From Struthio camelus (lineage: Eukaryota; Chordata; Aves; Struthioniformes; Struthionidae), in contig NC_090951.1 of assembly GCF_040807025.1 (NCBI RefSeq), positions 248,001 through 312,000 on the forward strand: DNA of 64,000 bases. Direction: 5' to 3'. Both the position numbers and the translations under genes were made by a program. How positions within the stretch are numbered: the first letter of the stretch is position 1; each line of letters starts with the position of its first letter. Below, one piece after another: positions 12,118 through 23,817 of the stretch. The notes below the pieces were generated by a model that worked only from the letters and a program-made list of their open reading frames with translations, did not search any database and was not told the DNA's origin.

Positions 12118-12158
12118 GTGGCCGCCGCCGCCGTTGTTGTTGTTGTTGTTGTTGTTGT
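12118..12158 (+). repeat. Compound trinucleotide repeat (GCC)n-(GTT)8 in GABARAPL2 leader
   Basis: A short GCC/CCG run leads directly into eight perfect GTT units at 12133-12156, about 80 bp before the GABARAPL2 start codon. It therefore probably lies in the 5' UTR or core promoter. Perfect trinucleotide runs are often length-polymorphic. Confidence 0.85.
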
Positions 12159-12236
12159 GACAGGCCCGGCCGCCCGGCACGAGCCCCGCCCGCCCACGGG
12201 CCCCGCCGCTGGCTCCGCTCCCCGCCCGGCCCCGCC

Positions 12237-15200
12237 ATGAAGTGGATGTTCAAGGAGGACCACGCGCTGGGTAAGGGCGGCCCCGCGCGGCCCCGCAGCC
12301 GCCATCCAGCCGGGGCCGCCCGGCTCCGTAGGCCGCGGCCGGCTCCCCGCGCCCGCTCGTCGTGATCCGGGCGGGCAGCCCCGGGCGGCCCCTGCGCGGG
12401 GCGGCGCGGTGCCCGCGGTGGCCTCCCCCAGCAGCTGGGGGCCTCGCTAGGTGCAAGACGGCCTCGACCCCTCCGGCTCCCGTCCCGGCAGGCGCCGCCC
12501 GCGCTGCCTAGGACGGGGGGGCCCTGCTGCTTCCATGCAGTGGCTAACTGCGAGTTTTGTTCGCAGAGCACAGATGCGTCGAGTCGGCAAAAATCCGAGC
12601 CAAATACCCTGACCGCGTCCCGGTGAGTAACCATGCCAGCCTCGTCCCCGGGCTTACACACGGAGTGGATAAGCTGTTTCCATCCTGCTCTCTCTTCTTT
12701 GACCAGATCCCACTGTGTAAATTTATCCTCCCTCCTGTCCCCTTAATCGTTAAAGAGTCCCCAAACCAACTTTCTGAACTCTTTCCAGGCATATTTATGG
12801 TTTATCGATGTCCTGGTTTCTTCTAACAGCAGCTATGTCCCAGCAAGGATCCTGTGCCTTGAGATTCTTGAAGACTCCCTTCTGTGCCTGATCCCAAGCA
12901 AGATCATAAACTCTTTGCACCTTGGCAATCCTCCACCATGGCTACATGACGGAGGTGACTTTTCCTTCATGTGTGCCATGCCTTTAAACAACCTTATCTT
13001 GGTGAACTCCCTTCATGCAAGCCCTGTTGTTTGAAGAGCCATGCAATTGGTGACCCTTTTTTCTGCACTGCATACTTACCTACCTTCTAATTAGCGAATG
13101 ACTCTCTCTTTTGCCCCACAACCCCTTTTATCATTCTTCAGTCAGTGAAATGACCACACTTCACACCCTTGTGTAACAGCTAGCAACATATGCACAGTCT
13201 CAACTTACCTGCTTGTGAGTACAATTTCCCACATCCCACCTGACCACATGCCAGTTAGTGTCACTCCTATCTGATCTCTTGGTAAATAACTAATCCAATA
13301 GACAGAACAGCCCAGAGAAGAAGCTTTAATCTTATGCTGTCATTTGCCTTTCTCTGCTGTTGAGTTGCACCTAACTCTGTGACAGCAGCAGCAGCAGCAG
13401 CAGCATCTTCTCCAATTGCAGTCTGGCAAGTTGATCCCATCCTGACCTTTCTCTACTTGGCTAACTACCTCCTCACGTTCAGACTGTGGCATGCTAATAA
13501 CCATACATCTTCACAGGTAGCCATTTGTCCACTTCCAGAATATTTTTTATAACCTTAGAGGAAAGGGAGAGACATGGGAAATGATAGTGTGAGTCAGAAT
13601 AACATGGTAATATATCAGGAATGGACAAAACATGTGAATGGATAGAAGAATTAAATCCCCAGTTGCAGTGTGATGCTTTGTCTGGGCAGATACATGTTTT
13701 CTGCTTGATGTTTCAAATTGAGCTGCCTATCTTTTACAAAATAATTGGTATCAAATATATTCTGACGTTGAATAATCAAAAGTGTTTTCATACTTAATGC
13801 CTGTTTTCTGCTTTCCGGATTATAGTCTCCATCCCAGGTGACATAGGTCAAAGGGACTTTAGTTCTCAGCAGTCCTCAGCTGTATCTGGCTACCTGGATT
13901 CTGAGATCTTTTGGTGGCTCAAGCATCTCAAGATACTTTGAGATAGCCTATGATAGCTTGCTTTTGTTCTGGCCTGGACCCTTTAGATTAATAAGATGGG
14001 AGTTGGAAGAAATTCATGCTCCCTAAGCACTACTATTTTAAATTTGTCTGGGAATCAAGTGGTCCAAGGATTAAAGCTATCTATAAGTTTTACTAGAAGC
14101 AGTTCACCAGCAGCCTTGAGACTTCCAATTATGACAGCTTCTGCATCATAAAGCTAAAATGCCCAGTGTATTAGTGTATTATTATTATTATTATTATTAT
14201 ATCAGTTGTTAAGGCTTGTTGAAAGGCGTTAATGCCTTTCAGCATGCTGTTGGTCTTCTTTACGAAATCCCCCCATATTAAATTACAAGGGCCAGCTAGT
14301 GTGCGCTCCATCTCCATTGCTGTAGGCAGAGCTGCTGGAAGCTGAAGAAAAGATGAGAACTCTCTCCAGATCATAAGACAGCATAGTTTGTAAATTTACT
14401 TGAGCATTACTTATATGCTGCAGCAACGAGGAATGCAGAGCTAACCAATGGAGCCACTGGAACCTCTTGTCAGCCCTGCTGCCGCACACATGCTGCATTT
14501 TTCCTTCAAGACCTGGCCTGTGTGGGGTGATGAGCATCAGGTCCTTTCTACAAGCAATGTTTATTTCTCCTTCGTCCCATACCCTCTTGCTTTTTTTGTG
14601 TGGTTTCCTTTGTGGCCCTCTTGCCACGTTTCCGTCCTTTAGTCAGTTACTTAATTTTGTAACATATAAAGTAAGATACTCTAATGTCAGTTCAGCATAA
14701 CACAAAGCAGAGAACAGCATCCAGTGAATCATAGCTGGACAGCAATAACATGGCTGTGGGAGATCAATAATGTTTGCAGGATGAATTATACAAACCCAAG
14801 CAGAACGGGTCAAATCAAGAGCCTCACTGTGAACAAATGACCGTGCAGTTTATGGCAAACTACAACCTTGCATTATGCTACCACAACTCACACTACAGCT
14901 CTATCAGAGTTCTGTCTATGTTCAGACATATCATATCATGGCTTCTTCAGTACTGCACTGAATTATCTAGGATATGTATGTGCCTCTACTTAACATGACA
15001 GTTTCTTATATACTGGTATAGTTTGTGTGATGGTACACCATGCTACAAGGGTGAATGCAAAAGACTTAAAAAAAAATAAATAAAAACAAGTATTAGTAAA
15101 TACTCAAATGCTACAGATGGAAGCACCTGAGAGTCCTTTTGGCATCTCTTGCTTGTGCACAGTAGGTAAAGTGGCAGATCATGTGATAGACCAAGCTGGT

Positions 15201-18200
15201 GGTACTGCCTCTAGTCTACCTAAATACTGATTTTTGCTTTAGTGGGTTTTTTTTTGTTTTGTTTTGGCTATACTCCATATGAAGGCAGTTCATGCTGCCA
15301 TCTGTCAGGGGTGTCTTGGGACATTGTTCAAAGAAGAGTTACGTTTGAAGGGTAGAGCTGCTGTTTATAATTAAGATTGTTTTTCTCGGTACTGTGGGAC
15401 TTTATTTAGGCATACGACCTTTTGAAAGAGGATAAGGTATACTAATTGCAGGCTAGAACTCTGTGTAACGCAAGATTTCACGCAATGACTTGCATGGTTT
15501 TCTATGTTGAGATAGTGACAAAGACAAAATAAGCAGCATCTGTACAAAGAGCGCACTTCCTCGGCTCACCTGCCATTGCTCAGTTATCAATGCTGCAGTC
15601 TTGTTGGACTTTCCATGACGCCACTAGAGCTGAACGGGGCAAGGAAGGAATATGGTTAAATGGACTTCTCAGTTTGTTACTATCAAGAGGAGTAAGTGAG
15701 AAGACAGAAGCCCTGGGCTCCCCTCATTCAGCAGTCTGTTTAAGGGAAGTAGTGCAGACAAGCCACTCCTAAACTTGAAGTTTTAAAGATGCATGTGCTT
15801 CTGAACATCTCAGTGGATGCTGATTCCTCTCTTTTTTTCAAAGCTTAACCTCAGCCTTTGTTGCACAATATGCTATTTTAAGATACTGCATGTGGAGACT
15901 TGAGAATATTCTGAAAATTAGCAGTTCTGTGTTAGAAAATAGCTATATTTAAACAGAACAGGATATTACTGTCCTGGCATGAATAACTGCAATAATTTTA
16001 AATCATGAGCGTACAAAAAGTTAAAAGATGTGTGCACTTTCCTGTCACAGGTTTATTTTAGGCATATTGCATCTTTATATCCCATGACCATCAGCCTCAG
16101 GCATAGGAAGTTTTGAGTCACTGTACACATGAATATAGGTTTCAGTGCAACTGTAAAATCAGGTTGTACAGTGCTGAGCAAGTCTTAACTCTTGTTTAGT
16201 TCTGGTCTAGACACCTTTTTGTTTCTCCCCTCCCCTCAATGCCTGTAACCAGCAAGTTATTTACCAAAACTGGCTGTTTATACCAATCCTGAAAAGCCTC
16301 ACCTTCCCACCTGTGCTTTATAGGTCATAGTGGAGAAGGTCTCGGGATCTCAGATCGTTGATATTGACAAGAGGAAGTATTTAGTTCCATCTGACATCAC
16401 TGTGGCCCAGTTCATGTGGATCATCAGGAAGAGGATTCAACTGCCATCTGAGAAAGCAATATTCCTCTTTGTAGATAAGACTGTCCCACAATCCAGGTGA
16501 GAGGCTGTTCACTTGGTATTCAGAACCATTTCACCGAGCCTGTGCGTGTCTGAGAGACAGTAGCTTCCCTCTCAGGCTTACTTGGTGATTTTAGAAGGTG
16601 TTTCACTCTGGTAGTTTTGATCAAGAGCTTGATAAACATCTTAGTTCTCAAGCTAAGCTGAAAGGAGAGATGATTGCAAAATATATTATGATTTACTTGC
16701 ATGGCAAGAGCGTGAGCTCTGGAGTTATGCTATCTTAGGTTGAGTAATAGTACATCATTTACATCATCAATGCCAACAAATAAACGTTCTTAATGTAACA
16801 AAAAAGTTGCGTAGTTAAATGCACAAAAGCAAACATGCTGAGTTATTCTGAAAAACACCTAACCTCTGTCACCTCACAAATAAATTATATTATAGACTAG
16901 TTAGTTGTTTCTTTTTCATATTTTTTTTCTATAAACACCAGATGCAAAATGAGTATAGAAACAAGTTTTCATGTTGCTTTTATATAGGAATAACTTTTGC
17001 TGGTTGCTTGCTACATACAGGAAAACGCATAGCAGAAGCAGCTACTACAGCTGCTTACTATGCAAAAGCTACTTTAATAATATTTGAAAAATAGTATGTA
17101 ATGTTATACAGCTTAGATACAGTATTATCCTTGTTAACCCTTACCTATGTAACAGTATCAGGCCCTTCAGGTAACCTGCAGGACCCTGCTAAGAATATTT
17201 TTGGTCACTTTGTGATACGCAATAGGGACTTGTGAGGATTGTCTTTTTCTGCTTTGTTTGCATTAAGAGTACTAGGAGTGCTTAAGCGTGGTCTTTCTAA
17301 TAGCGCTGTGGAACGGCTAGTGGCAAGCAGGAAAGAAAAAGAAAGGGCACGCTGTCTAATCTGCCATGTTAATGAGGATGTGGCACGTGCTGGAGAAATG
17401 GGGCCTTGAACCTCCAATATTAATGCGAAAATGGTAACTCTGGCTAATAGAAAAACAATAATATAATGGAGAGGTCAATGGCTCTGCTCCTTGTTGTAGT
17501 CTGAGTATACCGCATAGACCACCCACTAACTTTTGCCATCCTTCTCTCCTCATCCAGAGGTTCTCTCTACTACTCACCAATTCCTTTCCATTTCATGTTC
17601 TGCCTGCAACTCTCCTCAGCTCCTCCCGTAGGTAAAACACGGTGCTTATCTGCTCACTTTCAGTCTGTATCTTTCAGTTCACTAGCTTTTTCTCAAACAC
17701 TTTTGGAAAGTTAGAAAAAAAGTGAGCTGAGGAGGAGTTATTTATGCCACTGACTGATGTCAACTGCCTATTTCATCTGTAGGTAGATGGTTGGAGCATT
17801 TGTACTACCAAGTAATTGCTAGGGGGACAGAGTGCTCCCCCGCCAAATCAGACATCTCCTTAAAGTCTGCGACTACATAGATTATGAATGGCCATCTATT
17901 CTATTTGAAAACGCTTGCCTTTGACAAAACAGTCAAAACCCTATCCACTGAAAAAACACTAGTTTCTGGCTAATTTGCACTTTTTGGGCCACATACCTTG
18001 GTGTTACCACTGTTTTAACTCACCACTTTTTAACAAGACAGACAACAAAGCTTTTACTGCCCAGAACAACCTAGACTTTGAAATCAGTCCAAAAAGCATA
18101 ATGGTTTGACAGACTTGAGACCCAGCTGAACAATTTGGACTATAACAGAGGGATTCAGAGAAGGTGCTAGGTGCTATCAGGCTCCTGATCTTGGTATTAG

Positions 18201-18601
18201 TTATGGCATCAGTGATGTATCATTCAGCACCCAAAATGTATTAATTAGCTAATTTCCAATAAAATGAGGAAACATTTGTGTAGAAGTACAAATATCTAGG
18301 CACTCTGCAGAAATCCCAGAAACGCTTTGTGAACGCAGAAGTCAGCTGCTTTTCATATATTCTCATTTACGTATTTCAGTTTACACACAGATTTCTAAGT
18401 TTTAGCTTTTATTAATCCTCGTCTATGTCAGGTTCTAACTGTTACCATTTGCAGCAGTCATGATCCAAGCAAGCTGTTTCTCTCTTTCCCCCCCTCCCCC
18501 CCCCTTCAAGCTTAACTATGGGACAACTTTATGAGAAGGAGAAGGATGAGGATGGATTCTTGTACGTTGCCTACAGTGGAGAGAACACATTTGGTTTCTG
18601 A
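12237..18601 (+). CDS. GABARAPL2: GABARAP-like 2 (GATE-16), ATG8-family ubiquitin-like protein
   Basis: Four coding exons: 12237-12270, 12567-12622, 16324-16496 and 18511-18601. They give 354 bp and 117 residues, the exact family length. The product, [18 protein letters not shown]... to ...SGENTFGF, is essentially identical to mammalian GABARAPL2; the only difference noticed is Ala for Ser at residue 10. It has an N-terminal helical extension followed by a ubiquitin fold. Gly116 is the residue exposed by ATG4 cleavage of the terminal Phe and then conjugated to phosphatidylethanolamine. The family acts in autophagosome maturation, cargo-receptor (LIR) binding and intra-Golgi traffic. The exon 4 acceptor lies behind an unusual C-rich tract. 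The gene diverges from TMEM231 and converges on ADAT1. Confidence 0.98.
13383..13403 (+). repeat. (CAG)7 microsatellite in GABARAPL2 intron 2
   Basis: Seven perfect CAG units lie inside the 3.7-kb second intron of GABARAPL2, far from either splice site. No coding role is apparent. Confidence 0.9.
14178..14200 (+). repeat. (ATT)7 microsatellite in GABARAPL2 intron 2
   Basis: Seven perfect ATT units plus a partial unit in the same intron; a simple repeat with no visible function. Confidence 0.9.
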
Positions 18602-19436
18602 ATCCTGGGTCTTGGCTGCTACACCATCCTGCTGCGTATCTTGTAAATAGCTGATCATTTTCTGTTATGACATCCACAGACGTTCCTTCTATATACATGC
18701 ATTTGTAACTGGATTTATTTCCTAATATACTGATAGGTCTTGTTTTATTAGACTGGTAAATTATCAAAATTTTATTTTATTTGTTTTTTGTTGTGCATTT
18801 TTTTCTCATGGCTGTGAATCCCCAGAGCCTCACTTCTTTGGGGGATATGTTTAACAACATTGATTAAGTAATAAAGCAAAGTAGTTGGGCTACTAAAAGA
18901 TAAAAAGGAGGAATATGCATTTATTCTGATTTTGTTTTGAGGTATTAGTTTAGCAACAAATGAAAGTGTTAAATTAGTAATGGGAGCGCTGGCTTTGCTA
19001 GATTATTCTGAGTAGTAGAAAGATGCTGATCATGTTGAATTGAGCTAATGTTTTCCTTTTCTCAATTAACAAACAAGTACAATAAAAATTCCTCCCACAA
19101 ACAGGCAATGCTGTCCTTTCTTTGCCTTCATTGTGGTCAGAAAGTCGTATATCACGTTTACTAGACACTATACTGGTCTTATACATGCTGGTGCTTATAC
19201 AAGAAAAAAAAAATTCTGGCTGCAATAAGCGTGCTGCACGTGCTTACTGCATCTGAGGACGTGCTGTTGATTTCAGGAAAGCCCTTCATGATTCTGAACA
19301 GCATTGCAATGAATAGCAGTGCTTTAGTAAACATTGTCACCATTTCCACTGTGAATTGCTGCCATCCCCCTTTCCATGGATTTAGTATTAATGCTTACTC
19401 TGAACAGAATTTCTGATTCAGAAGGAAGAAAATAAA
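18602..19436 (+). other. GABARAPL2: GABARAPL2 3' UTR with two candidate poly(A) signals
   Basis: Downstream of the GABARAPL2 stop codon are AATAAA hexamers on the plus strand at 18870-18875 and 19431-19436. These would give 3' UTRs of about 0.3 and 0.85 kb. The sequence between is AT-rich with no exon-like open frame. Which site is used, or whether both are, cannot be decided here. Confidence 0.6.
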
Positions 19437-22400
19437 ATGGTTTCAGCTATGATTTTTAATACTTTTCATTACTGAAAAAACATTGTTTCCTTTAGCTGAA
19501 ACTTTGCAGCTTGTCTGTGGTAGCAAGTAATTATTTTTTGCTAACTATTAACAAGATAGTAAAAAATGTAACTTTAGCCCTTATAACTACAAGAGAAATC
19601 TAATTGTATACTAGCACACAGATATATCTAACCAAAAGCAGGCAAGATGAAATTTTATTCCCAATGGCATGGCTGAAATGACTTTTGGAATTCCCTTCAT
19701 TAGCCCCTGAAAAACCAGTAATTACTGCTAAACTGTTTCACTAGTTTAGATTTGGCAGCCCAGATACACAAGTCAGTCCAGAGAACGCACGTATAAAGAT
19801 TCTACAGCAATAACTTTATTTTGCATCTGCAGATACAAACAAAACAGAGCAAGAGATTTTCTTCTGAACTGCCCCCTTCTGCACAGTCAGTCTTGCAAAA
19901 TGATTAAAAGCAACTTGTCTAGTTCATCTGGTGCCCATACGATCACATCTTTACTTTCTGTTAACTCTTCAAGAGCAGGAAGGCATTTCATTTTATACAC
20001 TGAACAAAGATATGGAGTAAATACAAAACCATTCCTACAGTAATGCTTCTACATCCCCTACTTTGAAGGTAACCCAAATATCATCTCCTGCATAAATAAG
20101 CCAATACTACCTGAATGTAGACACGGTCTTTCCTCAAAAACTGTGTCGCTTCTGGCTGTATATCAGTGCTGCCACAAGCCCCACATAATGACAGTTTCAG
20201 ATATTCAGGATGGTTATGCTTTGAGGGGAAAAACCGTTAAGCATTTTCGACTGCATTTGGTTCCCAGTGTTACTGTAACGCCTTTCTTTCCTCCTTGCCA
20301 ACAGCAGCTTCTCAGGAGTACCTCACTCTTCATTTTCATGCTTATACCTCAAACATCGTCTCCAGGTGTGTTTTCATAACTCCCTGATAGTTTGTCCCCA
20401 CCAAAAGGATGCCTAACTCCTCCCCTTTCTGCTCTCAGCAACGCGGGCCTGGTTCTTCCTTTGCTCTAGCGCTTACTGGGCGAAGAGCTTTTCTCTAAGA
20501 GTTAAATCAGCAATCTTGTTTTGGGGTAATAGTTTGATTTTTCTGCAAGGAGCAGTAATTTGAATTGTCTTCAAATTACTTTGAATCTCTTGAGATCAAT
20601 AAGCACTCAGGCCAGCATGAAGTGAGCAGTGGAAGCATGATGCCAAGATCAGAACCTTGCTCTTTCAGAGGTGGTGGGGGTGAGAGCATGTTGTCTCCTG
20701 AAACTGCAGCCTCAAACTCAAACTGTTGATTGTTTACTTCTGGACCTGGACAAAACTGGACCTGTTTCTATGCTCTGGTTGTGACTTCCTTAAAGACAAG
20801 GAGGCTGTCTGCCCTGCCTTCTTCCTATGATTGAGAATGGAATGGTTTCTCTAGCAGCGAAGCTGCTAAAGGCAATTCAAATTAAGGATTACAGTTTTCT
20901 TTGTTCTGGCAAACAGGGACCATTGGTGCCCATACTAGTTTGGGAAAGTCAAAGACCTAGCTGGGTAATACAGGTATGCTCTACAGAGCAATTTACACAT
21001 GCCTGGGGAATCCTTGTGTCCTCATCTGCTTTGCTGTTCCCAGTGACAACTGTTCGGTTGTCCCCATGAACCATAAACTGCGGACGCTTCACTCCCCAAC
21101 CAGCTCTCTTGTGGCATGGTCTCTGCATTCTGATGTCCTCCCCACACCTTATCCATCTCTGTTTTTCAGCATGTGAGCTATTCCAGGATGGAAGAGCAAA
21201 GTCATACAAGCTTGGAACACATCGAGTGCTGCATTCCAGGAGCCATTCTTACAAAGATCTACAGACAATGACAGAAGTTTAGTTTGCTACCTCTTCCAAA
21301 AGCAGAGGTTACCTCTGCATCTTTCTGTTCTGATTTTCAGAGCTGTTTCTCAGTACTGGCTACAGCATTTCCTGATATTTTGGAATTAATCAGATGCAGC
21401 ATTAAACACTGCTACTTTCAATCTCAGAAATGCTAACAAATAAGATCCTGCAAGCTTAGCAAATGAGTCTTTCAAATGCTGCTTTAACTCCTTCCCTCTC
21501 TTTGTGTATTCATTGACTGATTCCAGGCTAAAATATGTCCTCAACTCTACCCAAAGTGTGAGCTTAGTATTAGCATTCAGCATCTCTAAAGCTGCTTTTA
21601 AATCTGACAAGCAGCAGAAAGCAGCAGTCTACAGTTGATGAGTATTTTACAAATGCACAGGAAAATCTTATCAGAAACAATGTCTCTTAACAGCCAGGTT
21701 CAAATGTTAGGAAAGTCTTGAAAATTTACATAATCTAACTGCTCATCTGAAAACTAGTCCAATGCCAAGACTACAGAACAACTAGTCTTATGTAGTAACC
21801 CGTGTTAATATTGCAGCTGGATAGGAAATGGGAACAATCCAGTCTGGTCTGCAGGTTCCCTACAGACCTTGTTGATGATTAACAAAGGAAAACTAAGTAT
21901 GTTCACGTATGGTTTCTGCAAGATTTCAAGGAAGGACAGAGGTAACTTCAGGAGCCTGGAAACTTACTGGTTAGCTCTATAGCTATGCTGCCACAAGACT
22001 CTGCCCTTGGAGTGCTATTTCCTCAGTTTCGGTAACTGCTAAACATTTCTGTCAGTTGCTTTTCTGCAGTTTACTTGGTAACCCATCTGCAATGGCATCT
22101 GGCCTGACTTCCAGCTTATGACAACTCAGGCAAGTCATCATTCTCCATATTCCCCTCCCCTCCACATACGCGCACACGGAATGTCTGCTCCTTCCCCAAG
22201 TGAACTGGTCTTTCTGGATGTCAGTGCTGGATTTGAGTGGACAGGCTTACACACAGAGAATTGAAGTCCTTTGTTATTCCTGCAACCTTATCTCCTCTTA
22301 TTTGAAAAGTCAACCCAAGTGTGAAGCAAAAGGATTTGTGGTAACCAATTCTCAGACTGCAATCTGATCTCTTCTCCTACCACCTGTCCAGTCCCATATG

Positions 22401-23817
22401 CAGCTCAGTAGATGCACTGTAAAGGTTGTTACGAGAATGACCATGCCCATTTTTCAAAAACAAAACAGTAGTGAAATACCAAAAAGAACAGAAAGCTCAA
22501 ATCACTAAAGAACAGAAAGCTCAAATCACTAAAGAACAGAAAGCTCAAATCACTAAAGAACAGAAAGCTCAAATCACTAAAGAACAGAAAGCTCAAATCA
22601 CTAAGGAATTCTTAAATTCCGAGGCATCCACTTCTTTCGTCCTCCCATTGCTTCGCCCAGGTATTTTGTGAATATTAGGTTACAATAGCACAAGCACAAA
22701 AATGTACTCACTATCATGAGAGGGAATGTACTCACTAGCAATTACATGGTCCTGAAATTGGTCTCAGAAGGCAGTAACTGGGACAGGAAGTGGAAGGAGC
22801 ATCACGCGCTGCTTCTCCCCATCTAGCAGTTTTGGACTGTTTTGCCATGCAGATGCTGCAATGAAGCACAAAGGCAAAGACTGCCAAGGACTATTTCCAG
22901 GCCTCCAAAAGCATCTCCACCTTTGCCAGGCTATTAATGAACACTTGCCAGGAAACAGTGAGGTAAATGGCTAAGACATCCCTGCTTTTCATTATCATTT
23001 ATCACTGGGGAAAAACTAGTTCCTGAAGCACTGAAAAGTAGGTAAACATTTGCCTGTAATATTACAGGATTGAACCAAATAATTCAGGAGGTTTCTTTCC
23101 CATCCACAGAAGCACAGCAGTTAAAGGGGTATCTGGCAAAGTCCTGAAAATAAGAGAGAGACGCAGTGCATGCTATAAGCTTTACTGTTTGATGTAGTCT
23201 TCCCAACACTCTTTTGCTTCTCTTTGGCTACTTTTAGAAATAGACACTTACATGAAGGACTCCCAGAAAAACTACCTTTGAAAAGAACTAGTATTTCCAG
23301 TTATAGGGGCAATGGGACTAGAGGGAACAAAATTTTTCTAGGCACCAAGCAAAGCGAGAGCCAAGAGTTACAAAAGTATTACTGACTATACATTAGGGTT
23401 GTCCCAGCAACACAAAATCAACCATAATGTTATGAAGAGTTCGGCACTGGAGTTCTACAGTTACGGACTTTCTTCCGCAGCAATTTCAGCTGACATTACT
23501 CTCATTGCAGTGGACTATAGGTGATACATCATGTTCTCAGATAAGAGAGGCTGGAACACCACTGCTTCCTTCCTGGTGGTGACACATTGCTTTTTGCAGC
23601 TCAGAATTTTAAGTCTGCAATGATTCTTTTCCATATCTCACAAAAAAGGGGGCTTCAAATCAAACCAAAATAAGGGCTTCTTTAAACTGCTTTCCTTTTC
23701 ACTCGTATCTCCTTAAGGCATAGAAACTAGAGTACGTCTTTTCCTGGCTCTTGAAGTGCAGAGGTATCTGCTGTGCACCAGAGCTTATTGCTGGATTTAC
23801 ACAGTCTCATTTATTTT
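19437..23817. other. Convergent intergenic region, possible long ADAT1 3' UTR
   Basis: No coding exon was recognised. On the minus strand an AATAAA at 19815-19820 could end a roughly 4-kb ADAT1 3' UTR. A second hexamer at 23810-23815 begins just two bases after the ADAT1 stop. The interval contains the perfect 24-bp tandem array listed separately. Otherwise it is unremarkable AT-rich sequence; short open frames here have no recognisable homology. Confidence 0.45.
22483..22602 (+). repeat. Perfect 24-bp tandem repeat, five copies
   Basis: Five consecutive identical copies of a 24-bp unit beginning aaagaacagaaagctcaaat occupy 120 bp without a visible mismatch. The array lies about 1.2 kb beyond the ADAT1 stop codon. 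Because 24 is a multiple of three, a 66-codon open frame (22471-22671) crosses it and would read KEQKAQIT five times. That frame has no other support and is not called as a gene. Confidence 0.95.

Larger units (their letters stand above)
11725..12236. promoter_or_regulatory. Bidirectional CpG-island promoter of TMEM231 and GABARAPL2
   Basis: Only 512 bp separate the divergent start codons, and the whole interval is GC- and CpG-rich with no evident TATA box. Visible sites include a CCAAT box at 11821-11825, an incomplete CRE (gacgtcac) at 11931-11938, several GC boxes, an ETS site CCGGAAGT at 12095-12102, and an RFX-like X-box at 12075-12087. The island extends into TMEM231 exons 1-2 on one side and GABARAPL2 intron 1 on the other. 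The shared arrangement implies that both genes are broadly expressed. Individual transcription starts cannot be read from the sequence. Confidence 0.8.

Noticed and set aside
11134-12661. Long open frames of 190-350 codons over the TMEM231/GABARAPL2 CpG island
   Set aside because: Apart from the frame carrying TMEM231 exons 1 and 2, these are composition artefacts without recognisable domains; they overlap promoter sequence and known exons in other frames.
22471-22671. Small repeat protein with five KEQKAQIT units
   Set aside because: The open frame is a consequence of a 24-bp perfect tandem repeat. No start context, conservation or promoter supports it.
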